The position numbers and the translations under genes are program-made. Source: Flectonema sp. DT1601 (lineage: Eukaryota; Euglenozoa; Diplonemea; Diplonemida; Diplonemidae). Taken from it: a DNA stretch of 64,000 nucleotides. The notes below the pieces were generated by a model, which searched no databases, was not told the DNA's origin, and saw only the letters and a list, made by a program, of their open reading frames with translations. Shown here piece by piece: positions 43,701 through 53,997 of the stretch (positions are counted from its first letter, which is position 1; each line of letters starts with the position of its first letter). The DNA lies in NCBI GenBank assembly GCA_964019425.1, contig OZ025804.1, forward strand, positions 496,001-560,000. Direction: 5' to 3'.

Positions 43701-45383
43701 TTGAATTTGCTGATGCAGTCCTGTGGTAAGCTGTTCTTGTAGCTGATCCCTGACTTGAGACTTAACGTTCGTAGAAAGCTGATCTTGCAATTGTGATTTA
43801 ACCTGCGTCCTGATCTGTTGAGGAATGTGACTGGTGTGAGCTTTTAATTGCATTTCTATCTCTGGAGATACTTCTACAGAAGGGTGACTGACTATTGATG
43901 AAGCACGTCTGGCAACTTCATTAGCAACTTCTGCCTGGATTCTTTCATCCATCTGTTGTCTTATTCCAACAGTTAACTGTTCGTGGACTTGCTTTCGAAC
44001 AGCCTGTTCAACTGTTTTTTGAACGTCGCCTTTAACTCGTAATGCAACGGCATCGACATCAGATTCTTGAAATGCGCCGTGTGCATTACTAACCATTGAA
44101 CCAATAGGTGTAAGGCCACCACCACCTTGTAATTCATGTTGCATTTCTGAATGTACGATTTGAGCTACCTTTGCATCTAAAGTACCCTCTAGCCTGTCTA
44201 CTTGTGACTGCAGCATTTCTGGTATTTGTCCAATCTCGTCCTGAACCTTAGAAACAACAAGAACAGGAATATCTGACCGTAGCATTTGCTCAACCTGCGT
44301 TCGTACAATCGACGGGACTTCCTGGGAAATACGAGATGTGATTTCTTCACGTAATTCAGGTACCTGTAAATTAATAGATTGCAAAGGTGGCGGAGCCAAG
44401 TGGTGCTCAGCTGCTGTTGGTAGCGGTCCTACAGGAATCATATTCTCTGATGCTGATGATCGAAGACGATTAATCATTCCTTCTAATTCATTCATTTTTA
44501 ACATTTGTGGTTCAAGATGCGAAGCAACAAGTTCCTGAAGACTTTGGATTTGTTCAGAGACTCCGTTATCTAAATTGTGTTCAATTTTTGAAACACGACT
44601 TTGATGAGGAATCATAAGCTCTTCAACAACATCAGCAATGCGCTGTCTTGAAGCAGGTGCGTTACTGTCATGTCCCTGAAAGTTAACACTGTCAGTTCGA
44701 CGAGTTGGGCTTGGAAGAGGATCGCGTTCAACCTCCGTGCGATTAGACAAAGCAGTAGATCTTCTAGAATAAGGTTTCTCTTCTATTCTGCTATTCTTTC
44801 TTGAAGCGTACATCTCCTCAGACAAAGCTCCTGAAACTTCGCGAACTGGGATAGTGAAATCATTAAATCCTGCAGCCCTTTGTACTTCGTTTTTAATCAC
44901 TTTCTCCTGTTCCTTCATCAGGTTAGGAACGATAATGTGTTTCACGTCGTCAAGTAGGCTCTCTCTAAACTTCATGAAGACGTTTTTCGAGGCATCCTCA
45001 GCGATGCCTTCCATGCCTATTGAAAGTCGAGAAATTTCACGTTCGAGTTTGTGGATTTGACCCTTTAGTTGGGAAACTTCAGAGTCACGTTGTGGATTGC
45101 TTACAATGAGGGGTTGTGTTAGAGGGATAGGTGCCTGTGCAGCAACACCTCTTTGTAAGATAGTTAAGTCTACTGGAAGGTCTGGTTCAACTCTCCTTCT
45201 GATAGGAGAGACGTGTTTCGATGTACATATTTGTTGCTGCAAATTCAACGACGTCACGTTTGCCATCTGTGGTGGAAGCTGCGAAATCTGCGGCGGGGTC
45301 TCAGAACCTCGTTCCCTACTCGATGATCCACCATGTCTCGTAGCCCAGATGTCAACAGCATTGATTCGGTTTGCAGACCACAT
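40731..45383 (-). CDS. Large coiled-coil protein, function unknown
   Basis: 1550 residues from the ATG at 45383. The frame is open 43 codons further upstream, but that part looks like leader or intron sequence, and an acceptor (AAAAAAAACAG) sits 8 bases before this ATG. Residues 1-~330 are low-complexity with Ser/Arg/Gln patches. From about 380 nearly the whole chain is predicted heptad coiled coil. Two repetitive zones stand out: a Q-rich zone (about 500-630) with repeats like RTQVKSQLQDQL, and a zone (about 880-1100) built on a 13-16 residue unit with the core LPRxxxxE (DQVLPRLSALESDIPSRL). A cytoskeletal or flagellar structural role is plausible (inference). No family recognised. Confidence 0.85.
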   Translation of the reverse strand: MWSANRINAVDIWATRHGGSSSRERGSETPPQISQLPPQMANVTSLNLQQQICTSKHVSPIRRRVEPDLPVDLTILQRGVAAQAPIPLTQPLIVSNPQRDSEVSQLKGQIHKLEREISRLSIGMEGIAEDASKNVFMKFRESLLDDVKHIIVPNLMKEQEKVIKNEVQRAAGFNDFTIPVREVSGALSEEMYASRKNSRIEEKPYSRRSTALSNRTEVERDPLPSPTRRTDSVNFQGHDSNAPASRQRIADVVEELMIPHQSRVSKIEHNLDNGVSEQIQSLQELVASHLEPQMLKMNELEGMINRLRSSASENMIPVGPLPTAAEHHLAPPPLQSINLQVPELREEITSRISQEVPSIVRTQVEQMLRSDIPVLVVSKVQDEIGQIPEMLQSQVDRLEGTLDAKVAQIVHSEMQHELQGGGGLTPIGSMVSNAHGAFQESDVDAVALRVKGDVQKTVEQAVRKQVHEQLTVGIRQQMDERIQAEVANEVARRASSIVSHPSVEVSPEIEMQLKAHTSHIPQQIRTQVKSQLQDQLSTNVKSQVRDQLQEQLTTGLHQQIQNTIQSHVQRQINREMDEQNVKLQKLEYDLNGVRGDLSDAKHNTAGVGVTQLEARVQGLEISSAWQPPPPPPPSEPAEASQFHVRHEQQARLDDLALKIENLNEATEEARDLRTGLSSRLAAIEAAPRVNDVERNLHRRIDEIIDHRSKLQSSINKFDSIDSSVNQSANIKRRLDGIENQTSKVQELASVNKSIMVRLEMLESQPAHQELKRRVDELTDTRGAVNTISARLETMEELTSAQALERGVQRHVSDRLDPVVDKMGNVERAVVEIERRMSTRIDQLSDNKVSAAQISARLDNLDTNISYCYNLQKRVDEIDRTTCKISTIDDRVLPRVKAVEDQVLPRLSALESDIPSRLRHVEEQLPKFSTIEEAVIPRVQSLEDSIHLRVSGLEDRVLPRIKTIEDQLPRYKKLLDTDLPKLSSAEEALKQKVKQLEDTLIPKVRSIDSVVVPRIRAAEGSLTQKLLGLEERILPRVELVEDQLKNSRVSASPMSEIHDHVSTQIGDYNSMISARMDQLQNQTSTIQDAIMPAIQEKISVAHDLLNDKISKLEALQPTIEDHVSAVQSRLSTKIDNIEATTLPTIKNHISQVESDININLNKMNESMANIQNQTNQLLPKVNNQLKTHMSSVEQQLDTVQHTIIPLKVKELQSHIGGVESKVDHFENTVVPLKVKEQLSGVKGEIHDKIAQIEEKVKTSQTISNKETDLKIQRLEKKNESLEKAGSQLAQAIVDEDSIKTRLSIIESQGPAVQQQISALAEQMPVLQGVKVKVDDLESRTTNTDSTVETKILPRLKVIEKSLLNLQDSSERNQEELQMQKQPEPDLAPRIKTLEDSLPQSFKAVENNILPRLLEIEQLIPDIKKDLKKPSQIQEMLTPLIKIVEGQVMPRLQAVETSIPDLNAILETVKKLRNDNSSNKELKDLNTLIGRLQTGLVAVATQQEKTKEECAMVCGSLRNEVAALKTQNQQQRSQQQPQFGSNSSRISPSRRH

Positions 45384-45730
45384 CCGAATTCTGTTTTTTT
45401 TGGGGGGAAAATAGTTTTTAACGAACGCATTCAGTTTTTGTCTTACACAACAGTCGAAAGTATTGATGTACCTGCAAGAGAGAATAAAGTGTTCTAAGTA
45501 ACAGTAAGCCATCTACCTGAAATTCAACCTCACAGGGGTACATCGACACAAAGCCATGACCCGTGACTTATCACAGTTGTGCAGTCAGAAGTTTGTAAGT
45601 GGGAGAAGGAAGGAGCAGTGGTAAAGGCTAGGGAGTGCTCTGACTGGAGGGAGAGATCATCCGGAAAGAAATTCTAGATGCTAAGAAAGAAGGAAAAAAA
45701 GTGGAAATAATCAAAAACTAAATAGTGCCG
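45384..45730. other. Intergenic region with candidate acceptors
   Basis: On the minus strand it holds TTCTCTCTTGCAG (near 45474) and AAAAAAAACAG (45391). The segment between, beginning GTACAT, could be a ~80-nt 5' UTR intron of the coiled-coil gene. The rest is the 3' UTR of the archaemetzincin gene. Confidence 0.4.
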
Positions 45731-46753
45731 TTATTTTATTTTACGAACTGTTTTCTTAACACGCGGTTTAGTAGGCGGCTCTTTGTCTTCTCGCGCCATA
45801 ATTGCCAGAGCCGCAGTTACTCTGTCGGTGTAGAATTTGAATGCCTTTTTCCAAACTGGTTCCTTCATCATGATTGAAGATAATTGTTTGTATCGTTCAA
45901 CGGGATCGAAAGCTACGGCAAGTTGCAGTTTTTTAAGGCAGACAGGACAGAGGTAGGGAGGCTTACGACAGGACTCAGAACTAGAATTCGAACCGTTCAT
46001 CATACAGTTGTAATAGATACAATGTTTTATACCAAACATGTGACAGATCTCATGAGCCATAACCCTACAGCTTCTGTAGTGCAGCATCGACTTGTTAGAA
46101 ACAATCGTTTCGAGTTCTGTTTCTGAACAGCTGCTTTCTTCTTCACCAGACTCAGTATCGTCATCACAAAAGTTTGGATCGTATCTTGCAAATGAGAAGA
46201 CACCAACTCGGTTGCTTACGGATGCTAAACCAAAACAGAAATTCCACCCTTCACGTGGATAGATGTCTTCTTTTGATATTCCAATCATACAGTAGGCGTC
46301 AGATGGTATTAAGGATATCAATTTTTTCAACATTTGACCAGCATTGTACTGAAATTGACCAGTGTAAGGATTACTTCTTGATGATACTTCCAGTTTTGAT
46401 GCTGATTTGGCTGGGAGAACCTTCACAACCATTCCTTTGAAGAACGCAGAACAATAGTTCTGAAGATATGACAGAAACTTTTCATCCATATCACCAGAGA
46501 AAGGAAGGATGTAGATTACTGACCTCTTCTTGTCAACTTTATTACGTAAACATGTTTTAAATTGATCAAACGTCTGTCCTTTTTCGGTATGCTCTTCTAA
46601 CCAATCTCCATATTTTGGTTCCCTCATTGGTTCCCAATATCTGTCAGCATTCTGCACACAGTTGTCAAGGTTACCTTTAGTGGGCTTTCCAAAAGCTTCT
46701 TTTCGCTCTGATGCATTCGGGACGGTGAAGCTTAGTTTGCGTGTCTTCGGCAT
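45731..46753 (-). CDS. Archaemetzincin-type zinc metalloprotease
   Basis: 340 residues; start chosen at MPKTRKLSF because an acceptor (TTGTTGTTCAG, ending 46767) lies 13 bases upstream. The frame also opens eight codons earlier. The archaemetzincin signature is complete: HEICHMFGIKHC (zinc ligands H234, H238, H244; catalytic E235), then C245, C250, the Met-turn region CMMN and a second CPVC pair (C269, C272). The family binds one catalytic and one structural zinc; animal AMZ1/AMZ2 are aminopeptidase-like with poorly known substrates. Length is close to the family's. An acidic Ser/Glu insert (DDDTESGEEESSCSETE) before the motif is unusual. Probably soluble: no signal or membrane segment is seen. 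Fifth from last in the minus-strand cluster, between the coiled-coil gene and an unknown gene. Confidence 0.9.
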   Translation of the reverse strand: MPKTRKLSFTVPNASERKEAFGKPTKGNLDNCVQNADRYWEPMREPKYGDWLEEHTEKGQTFDQFKTCLRNKVDKKRSVIYILPFSGDMDEKFLSYLQNYCSAFFKGMVVKVLPAKSASKLEVSSRSNPYTGQFQYNAGQMLKKLISLIPSDAYCMIGISKEDIYPREGWNFCFGLASVSNRVGVFSFARYDPNFCDDDTESGEEESSCSETELETIVSNKSMLHYRSCRVMAHEICHMFGIKHCIYYNCMMNGSNSSSESCRKPPYLCPVCLKKLQLAVAFDPVERYKQLSSIMMKEPVWKKAFKFYTDRVTAALAIMAREDKEPPTKPRVKKTVRKIK

Positions 46754-46769
46754 AGTACTATATGAACTG

Positions 46770-47178
46770 AACAACAATAAGATGATATAATTAAACTAAC
46801 AAAAACAAAACGGAGCTCAGCGATGTTGTCAAACTACCACAGGGAGATAGCTTACATATTTGTGTGTCATTTTTTGGACAGAAAGGGGAGATAAATATGA
46901 AATTTAAAGAACAAAGTGAAAGCAGCAGAATAGATAAATAGCAGCGATAGTGAGGTTTGACACTCTGCTGACCGAACGAGTTGATACCCTCGACACTTCA
47001 TAGAGGTTATCTTTCTTTAAAAGAGTGCGGATGGTTGGCGACAATAACAGAAAAGAAGGAAAAGAAGAAAACAGACAGCTGAAGATCGCTAAATCCTCAG
47101 CTGCGAACAGTAGCAGTCTGCGTAGGTCCGCTGCTGTGTATTAAAACTAGATCGGTATCCATGTAACGCATTGCTGTA
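46770..47178. other. Intergenic region
   Basis: 3' UTR of the gene starting at 48864 plus the leader region of the archaemetzincin gene. A TTTTGTTTTTG pyrimidine-rich run precedes the acceptor on the minus strand. No gene seen. Confidence 0.5.
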
Positions 47179-48864
47179 CTAGCTGATTATGACTTCTGAC
47201 TCTGCAGTAGTTCGCTTTCTTTCATCCCATGACCACTCTTTTCGGATCACATCTCCAGTGAGGTCCCAATGAAAATGTCTTTGAAGAGTTGCTACTAATT
47301 CATTTCTATAAATCTCTTCAAAGAATTGTAATTGTGATCTTGTCACTACAGCTCTGAATCTAATATCAAACCCAGTTGACTTAACGCTGTCAATTCTTTC
47401 TGGTAGCATGTCTATTGGAAAAATGAAATCAACATGAGGCCAAGACCTCCATCCCAACCTATCTAAGAAGAGAGTAATCGGGCTATACTTTGCCATGTCT
47501 ATTCTGTACATATTTCCGTAAAGTATTAGTTCTTCTTCGTGTTGATGATTAGCCGATTGAATGTCAGCCTTACAGGCTGGGCAGGAACCCTGAGTGAAGA
47601 TTTCGTTACACTTTTCAGCAATATAAAGACAGCCAGTTTTGCCTGGTTGTTTGAAATTTTCTGAAACAGCAGCGTATTCTTTTGTGACATTTATTTTTAA
47701 ATTTTTAAGTTTATCTCCTTGGATTCGTCGTCTGCGAACACCAACTATCTGAGTGTGCACGTATTCTATTAATGAGTCTGTGTCTGCTTCAGAAGGTTCG
47801 ATAACACCACCAAGACTTCCAGAATTGGTGTAGGCCTGGATTCCTTTTCCCATGGAAACAAGTGCCCAGTCCAGTACAAAAGGATCACTTAACAATTGAA
47901 TCAAATCACTGTTACTAACAGCTTGAGTTTGTAACGCCACTAATGTTGGGTATGGGATGAACCCGCTGTTGTCACTTACTACTTTGTCTTGTTCCGCAGT
48001 GTTTGACGATTTTATGATTTTTGCTGCTTTTAGTAACGCTTTTGAAAACAATGCCACGATACATGGTGGAGAGTCGTCAACATGGAGGGGGGTTTGAACG
48101 GTTAAGGAGAACGAGTCTTGAGGATCCGACCCTTTTTCAATTTTAAACATTCGATTTTCAAAATGAGTTACAAAAGACTCGAGAGGGCTCTCTGCATTAA
48201 TAAGCGACTTGTTAATCTTTCTTATCCTCGTACCGGCGGATACATGAAACGGTAGTTGCTCAGTTTCTTCAACTTTTCGTCGTTTTTTTTCTTTTGAATA
48301 TCTCAAAGGTGACGACTCAGGTATTTGAGTAAAAACAGCACCACAGCTGGTGATGAAATTAATTTTACATTCCAAGTCTTTGTTGATGACCATTTCCTCC
48401 ATCTCAATCGCTGATGCGATGAAAGTAACATTTACAATAATTGGGCTCCTAGACGCCGCGTCTCTAATTGCCTCGGTAATTGCTCCAAAATGGTCCTCAA
48501 CAATACCTCCGCAGGGAACTTCATTTCCATTCCATTCAAGCTTATGAAGCGTCGGTCTGCTTTTTAAAAATTGATCGGTGTCAACTCCCATCTGTGCGAG
48601 TGCTCTTTTCACTGATGATTTTGCAGAAAAACTCTTTATGGTTCCTTTCTTATCAAACATTGGCACGATGCCAAACTTAGCACTGCTGGGACTGAATCGG
48701 ACGGGTACCTGTTTTTTTTTTTTTTTTTTTGATTAATTTATTGTAAAGGTTTGAATCACAAAACATCATAAAACACAAACCTTTAATTTATATCGGTATT
48801 GAAGTTGGTACCTCCTCAGCTCCAACTCATTCTTGAGTTCGGCAGGAAGGTCCGTCCACTGCAT
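47179..48864 (-). CDS. Hypothetical protein, two exons
   Basis: Exon 1 is 48781-48864 (28 codons, MQWTDLPAELKNELELRR...). Exon 2 is 47179-48708. The 72-nt intron 48709-48780 begins GTTTGT and ends in an A18 run plus CAG; phase 0. The join gives 537 residues with no gap in frame; without it the gene would have no ATG near its start. The protein has a basic KKRRKVEE patch like a nuclear signal, a C-terminal CPAC pair followed by HQHEEE, and a mixed alpha/beta pattern. I do not recognise the family. A trans-splice acceptor candidate (CACCCGCAG, 48929) precedes an A-rich leader. Confidence 0.75.
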
Positions 48865-49213
48865 TTCGTTCCCCCTCCTTTTTCTTTTAAATTTCTTTTT
48901 TTTTTTTTTTTTTTCTTTGGATAACCTTCTGCGGGTGGAAAATAATTGTTAAAAAGTAAGTCGTGTCACGTATACATCACGAATAGCTATTGGAACTGTA
49001 TTGTAAAATACTAATTGCGTTGCAGCTGACGGGATGGCGGAGGTTGATTTTACATATCTGATGAACCTGTTTAGTAAAGTTAGAAATCAATGCAAGGTTT
49101 AAAAAACAAAAGACAGGAGAAAAAAAAAAAGAAGGGAAAAAAAAAACCAAACAGGGAGACCTTTTCCATTCCCTTTTCCCTGAAGATGAGAGATTGTACG
49201 CCGTACATGAAGA
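48865..49213. other. Intergenic region with T tracts
   Basis: Leader of the two-exon gene (A-rich on its strand) and the 3' UTR of the trypsin-like gene. No gene seen. Confidence 0.5.
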
Positions 49214-51313
49214 CTACTTTTGCTGAGGTGCAGCAACTTCGTATTCAGCAGTCGAGTTGTTATGGGATTCATTAAACGAGTAGGCAGATTTCCCCCAAAT
49301 TATATCTTTTTCATTGTCTTTATTAGTGTTTATGTTATTCATGTTGCTACCAGACCTTGACTCTCTTCCTCGAGACATTATCGACTGTAGAGCCATTTCA
49401 TCAACAGGGGTGTCAGTTGGTTGAGAAGAACTCCGTTTGTGTTTCAAAGCCTCCGTTATTTTTAGATGAGTAGAATCTGTTTTTGAAGATTCATCGTCGT
49501 GTTCTTCTTCTTCAGGTGAGGTTGTTTGTTCAATAAAATAAAGAGGATCTTGTGAAGTTTGAGGGATAAGTGGTTGGCCTTCAGTTAACTTGCCCTTCGG
49601 CTGGATAGTCTTGTCACCTCTTGCCCATGAAATGTCGCGTTCTGTTTGTTTAAAGTCTTTAATTTTATTTTTAGCAGCAGTAATGAGCTTCTGATCTCCA
49701 GACTCAATAGCAGAGGTCTCTTCTGCTGTAAGTCTAGTAATGGTTTCACGGATTCGGTCTTGTCTTGCAGTGATGTACTCTTCTTGACCAAAACTGTCTT
49801 CTAAAAGTTCCCGTCGTTCAACTTCATCATCTTGCAGTATGAGATTAGGAACGTCTACTTCAGTCTTATCGCATAGTAATCCATACGGTCGCATCCCTGT
49901 TGGAATCTGATTGAATGTTTCCTTATTAATATCTTTGTCTAAGTGAGGAGCAATATAATTCTTAAAAGGTTGGTATTTGCTAGTGTCAGCTGGGTCGATT
50001 CCATGAGCAATTAAATAGTTTTCCTGACACCCATATTTCAACAACCACGCGGGTTTATCAATGTCGTCTTGAATGAGAGGGTTTGGTTTGTATCCAGGAA
50101 ATAGTTTTAATGAAGGTATGTTGTGTCCACCGTCAACAGAGTCGTGACCGTATGGGTTGGTTCGGTCTCGTGACACAATCTGATGTCGTTTCCCGACATC
50201 CAACAATTTCGGAGGAGCAAAGTCTACTGGAAGCGGATTATTAAATTTCACATCAATAAAATGACGAACGTCATCTCCGGAGAGCGATTTTGGAAATTTC
50301 GTTGGCATATCATAACGTTGTGGGAGTTGCTGTAAAGCTTCTTCCTCAGCTGTTAACAATCCTCGTTGTTTCAGTAAATTAAAAGGTGGTGGTGAAGGGT
50401 ATCTCCACTTTTCTTCAATTCCCAGGATTTCTTTTCTAATATGAGCTGATATCGAAACTATACCCTCACCACTCGCCAACTTCACAGTAGTCAGCATACC
50501 AACTACTCTTCCGTCTCGAAGTACTGGTGCTCCAGATATTCCAGGTTCAAAATCATCATCAATCTCGACAAAAAAAACTCCTGCCTCGGGAATCGAACTT
50601 GTTGATGTTACACGACACTTAATGACTAAGGGTATCATTCTTGGTGTGACATCTTCGATGTCGCTGTATTTATGTCCGTGGATCATAAGCTGTTCGCCTT
50701 CAGCAACTGGTCGGCAGTCGAAAGCCATCATTTGAATATGAAAAGGGAACTGGACAGCATCATCGTGAGAATCTTTCTTTTCCAAATCTTCGAAATTCTT
50801 CATAAGACAATTCTTACTATCACTGTGAGTCAAGTGACACACTGCGATATTTAATGGCTTATCAGGATGGCAATACGTCTCATTGACATCACATGAGAAG
50901 TTAGCACAAGACTGTAAACCGTCAAAAGTTGAAGTACTGACCTCAGGAGTGAAGTCGTGTTCTCCGAAATACTGTAGCGATTCATCTTCTGGAAACATTT
51001 CTTGATAATTATAAGGTTGGATATTATGATTACTTGTTATGATGTGAAAGAGTGGCGATGATAACTTTCTCCTTCCGATGTGTGGAACTGCGAACCAACT
51101 TCCATAAGTCATAGCTTCTCCTCTTGATTGCCAAGGTAGTCTTCCGTAATTTACGAGAACACCTGAATAGTGTCTCCACCTTTTTGAGTAGCCATCAAAT
51201 TTCTTTTTTAACGTCGTATTTCTGATGTATTCATGATTACCATCTGACACTATAATACTTCCTTTAAAGGGTGTGATGTTGGAGCTGAGGAGTCCCCGAG
51301 ATCTGATAAACAT
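49214..51313 (-). CDS. Trypsin-fold (S1-like) protein with long disordered tail
   Basis: 699 residues; the ATG at 51313 follows an acceptor (TCACACAG, 51335) that itself follows a T tract of about 36 bases. Residues ~45-300 look like a chymotrypsin-fold domain: H96 in FHIITSNHNI fits the TAAH box, S260 in EPGISGAPVLRDGRVVGMLT fits the GxSGxP box. At the usual DIAV position the sequence reads NIAVCHL, so the catalytic Asp appears to be Asn155 (a D151 lies four residues before). It may be a weak protease or a pseudoprotease. Residues 300-699 are charged and mostly disordered; the last 150 are Ser/Thr/Asn-rich. No signal peptide or membrane segment. Substrate and role unknown. Confidence 0.7.
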   Translation of the reverse strand: MFIRSRGLLSSNITPFKGSIIVSDGNHEYIRNTTLKKKFDGYSKRWRHYSGVLVNYGRLPWQSRGEAMTYGSWFAVPHIGRRKLSSPLFHIITSNHNIQPYNYQEMFPEDESLQYFGEHDFTPEVSTSTFDGLQSCANFSCDVNETYCHPDKPLNIAVCHLTHSDSKNCLMKNFEDLEKKDSHDDAVQFPFHIQMMAFDCRPVAEGEQLMIHGHKYSDIEDVTPRMIPLVIKCRVTSTSSIPEAGVFFVEIDDDFEPGISGAPVLRDGRVVGMLTTVKLASGEGIVSISAHIRKEILGIEEKWRYPSPPPFNLLKQRGLLTAEEEALQQLPQRYDMPTKFPKSLSGDDVRHFIDVKFNNPLPVDFAPPKLLDVGKRHQIVSRDRTNPYGHDSVDGGHNIPSLKLFPGYKPNPLIQDDIDKPAWLLKYGCQENYLIAHGIDPADTSKYQPFKNYIAPHLDKDINKETFNQIPTGMRPYGLLCDKTEVDVPNLILQDDEVERRELLEDSFGQEEYITARQDRIRETITRLTAEETSAIESGDQKLITAAKNKIKDFKQTERDISWARGDKTIQPKGKLTEGQPLIPQTSQDPLYFIEQTTSPEEEEHDDESSKTDSTHLKITEALKHKRSSSQPTDTPVDEMALQSIMSRGRESRSGSNMNNINTNKDNEKDIIWGKSAYSFNESHNNSTAEYEVAAPQQK

Positions 51314-51336
51314 TTTATTTATTTTTCTCTTTAACT

Positions 51337-51384
51337 GTGTGAATATGAATTAGTAAAATACAAAATAACATTGTTACGAGGAAA

Positions 51385-51424
<40 letters not shown>

Positions 51425-52763
51425 GGGTCGGTTGATCGTAAACGATTTTCTTTTTTATCTCATTCAAAACTGATGTCATATTTGGGGAATCGATATTTTC
51501 TTGTCCTCCCTTCTTCATCCTTCACGATAGATCACTTTTTTTTTTTTTTTTTTAAAGGCACACCTCCCCCTACCCAGTAACACAGTTCACTCTGGAAAAA
51601 AGGAAAAAAAAAAAAAACACAAAACAGAATAATTAACCAGAGGAAGAATTTAAAAAAAAGAAAACAAAAAAGAATTGGCTTTTTAACTTAAAACCATACA
51701 GAAAGAAAATAATAATATAACACTTTGTTGATGTTTTGCTTGTGTCACGAAACTGTGAACCGATTTAAACTGATAAAGGTGAAGGTGCTGCCTAACACTT
51801 TTTTTTTCGCTCTTACAATACTAGTAGTTAAATGCAAAAGAAAAAGAAAAGGATAAAGAGAAGAAAAAAAACACACTAAATAATCCTGTTGTGTAGACGT
51901 GTATACAACCACAGTCCATAACAACCACTCAAACAGTCGATTAGTAGATGAAGATGAAGGGGCGAAGTGATATTTAATTTATTTTTATTATTATTTTTTT
52001 GTCTCCCTCGATAATAAACCAGGCAAACAATGATAAGAAGAAAATAGAACAGAGATAGAAATGGCGACATAATACAAATCAACTTAAGTACGAAGGCACG
52101 AAGAGCTTCGAAGAGCTGGTTTCTTTTTTTTTTTTTTTTTTTTCAGAAATTGTCTGAAGTACAGAAGCTTTAGCAAGTCCAGAACTGATGACCGCAGGAG
52201 GGGTTTGGGTACACCCACCTTTTGTGTGCAAATAATCAAGCATAGGATTGCTGGAAAAAATTGGTCGAACTCCACTTGCAGAAAAATTACACAGAAAAAG
52301 AAAACGTCTTAAACGAGTAAGCACGTAATGACATGAAATAAAAAGCCTCCCCTAACATCCCTCAGCGAATGATTGCAGAAAACTGTTTGCACCTCATGCT
52401 GAAGAACTACAAGATTCTCAAACACGAGTTACACAGAGAGCTAACAAAAAGAAATAAAGAGATGGGCATGTCGCCACACCATAGCTTCGAATGAGAGCAT
52501 TGACTAAGACAAGGAACAAACTAACTGGAATAACTTGACTTCTTTTTATTTATTTATTTTTTTCTCTTGAGAAAATCAAAAAAAAAAAACAAAAAAAAAG
52601 AGAGTCAAGGAAGAATCTGTTTATCTTCTTCTTTTTCTTAAACTAAACACACGTAACTTGAGACCTTGGAAGGTTTGTCTCCGTCACGAGGCAGGTAAAA
52701 AAAAAAAAAAAAAAAAGGATCCGGAGAACGAACTTTTTTTTTCCCCCCCTTACTTTTTTCTTT
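51337..52763. other. Intergenic region rich in A/T tracts
   Basis: 1.4 kb with an A tract (51387-51421), T tract (51537-51554), T tract (52124-52143) and A tract (52697-52717). Part is leader of the trypsin-like gene, part 3' UTR of the dioxygenase. A frame of 60-80 codons near 52080-52320 overlaps a T tract and is not supported. No RNA gene seen. Confidence 0.5.
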
Positions 52764-53969
52764 TTAAAAATGATCTCCATTTCCAACGCTGTGCTCAACT
52801 GTCGTATCATCAGCATGTTCGAGAGACATGTTGTGATATTTGTTAAGAAAGTCATCAATAGAGATGTAGCAGCCTTGGAGGTGTCGGTGTCCACCACCAA
52901 GTGTGAATGATTCTCTACCATGAAGAAGACGTCTGTTGTTAAAGATAACAACCTCACCTTCTGATAATCTAAAGCGGTATCCGTATTCACGAGTAGTGTT
53001 GGTATCTTCTATTATTTTAGCGAATGTGTTGTATGCTTCGTAGTAACCTGCGTGTTCTTCAAAAGGGGCTTCTAAATTGCCTTCGAAAGGAGGACTCCAG
53101 AAGACACCAATTACTTCACCAGCAGAGTTTGTTGATATGTGAGGACGTCTGTAAAAGAACTGTGCCGGGTTGTCTCTTTCAAGATGATCTTTTTGAAATT
53201 TTGCGCTGACTCTACAGAGAGTCTCAAAGTGTTGTGGATGGTCTCTTCGAAGCAGCTCTGCTGCAGCATGCGCATCAACGAAGTTTGATATTCCTCCTTC
53301 AACTTCTTTACTGAATTTCCTACAATGAAGCAACTGCATCCCCGGAGGCGATTCATAATAAGGTAAGTCCATGTGGTATGCTAATCTCTCACCAGTATAA
53401 GCGATATTAATAGGATCTGGTGTAGCCTTAACATCAAATGGAGTCACATACAATGTTTGCATCAGAGGTCCAATCATCTGCGCAATATCACAACAGATTC
53501 CTTCTTCATCAGGCGCACCTTCGATAATTGCTACGCCATCTGTGTTCGTTGATTGGAGAAGATTCCAAAGAGCCTTCTGATTACCTGATCTTAATTCATT
53601 ATAGCTAATCTTCGATGGAGGATCCGTTCTTTTTCTAAGAGGATGCCTGGCAGTTGTGTTTCTTTGCTTTACCTCTTTAGTGTGTTTTGACAACATGCTA
53701 AGTTCCAATTTTGTGACGTGTCCATCCTCGAATTCAATACTAAGCTCATTATCAGATACGTCAGCATTCTTAATTAAAGTAGTTCCCAAATCCTGACTAT
53801 TTATGATCATTTGACTCGTAGCATGCCGACATGAACTGCACGCAAGTCTCAACCAGGTGCTGTAAAATGAATTTTCTTTTCCATTCATCGTCAGTTTTAG
53901 TTCCTTTCCGGCATCAGCAACCACAGCAGTGCTGTTCCACCTGCGGGATATTAGTCGCCGCAGCATCAT
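52764..53969 (-). CDS. Gamma-butyrobetaine dioxygenase-like 2-oxoglutarate oxygenase, mitochondrial
   Basis: 401 residues. Fe(II)/2-oxoglutarate oxygenase of the TauD/BBOX type, which hydroxylates gamma-butyrobetaine to carnitine, the last step of carnitine synthesis; trimethyllysine dioxygenase is a close relative and cannot be excluded. Iron ligands H199 and D201 (YHMDLPYY) and H350 (NNRRLLHGRESF); R362 likely binds 2-oxoglutarate. The N-terminal part (30-110) resembles the small domain of this family, with a CSSC pair. It starts MMLRRLISRRWNSTAVV, a good mitochondrial presequence. Start fits: acceptor CACAAAAACAG at 53996, then an A/T leader. Length matches animal BBOX1 (about 390). Intronless. 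Confidence 0.85.
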   Translation of the reverse strand: MMLRRLISRRWNSTAVVADAGKELKLTMNGKENSFYSTWLRLACSSCRHATSQMIINSQDLGTTLIKNADVSDNELSIEFEDGHVTKLELSMLSKHTKEVKQRNTTARHPLRKRTDPPSKISYNELRSGNQKALWNLLQSTNTDGVAIIEGAPDEEGICCDIAQMIGPLMQTLYVTPFDVKATPDPINIAYTGERLAYHMDLPYYESPPGMQLLHCRKFSKEVEGGISNFVDAHAAAELLRRDHPQHFETLCRVSAKFQKDHLERDNPAQFFYRRPHISTNSAGEVIGVFWSPPFEGNLEAPFEEHAGYYEAYNTFAKIIEDTNTTREYGYRFRLSEGEVVIFNNRRLLHGRESFTLGGGHRHLQGCYISIDDFLNKYHNMSLEHADDTTVEHSVGNGDHF

Positions 53970-53997
53970 TTTTATTTTTATTTTATTTGAGATAGCT

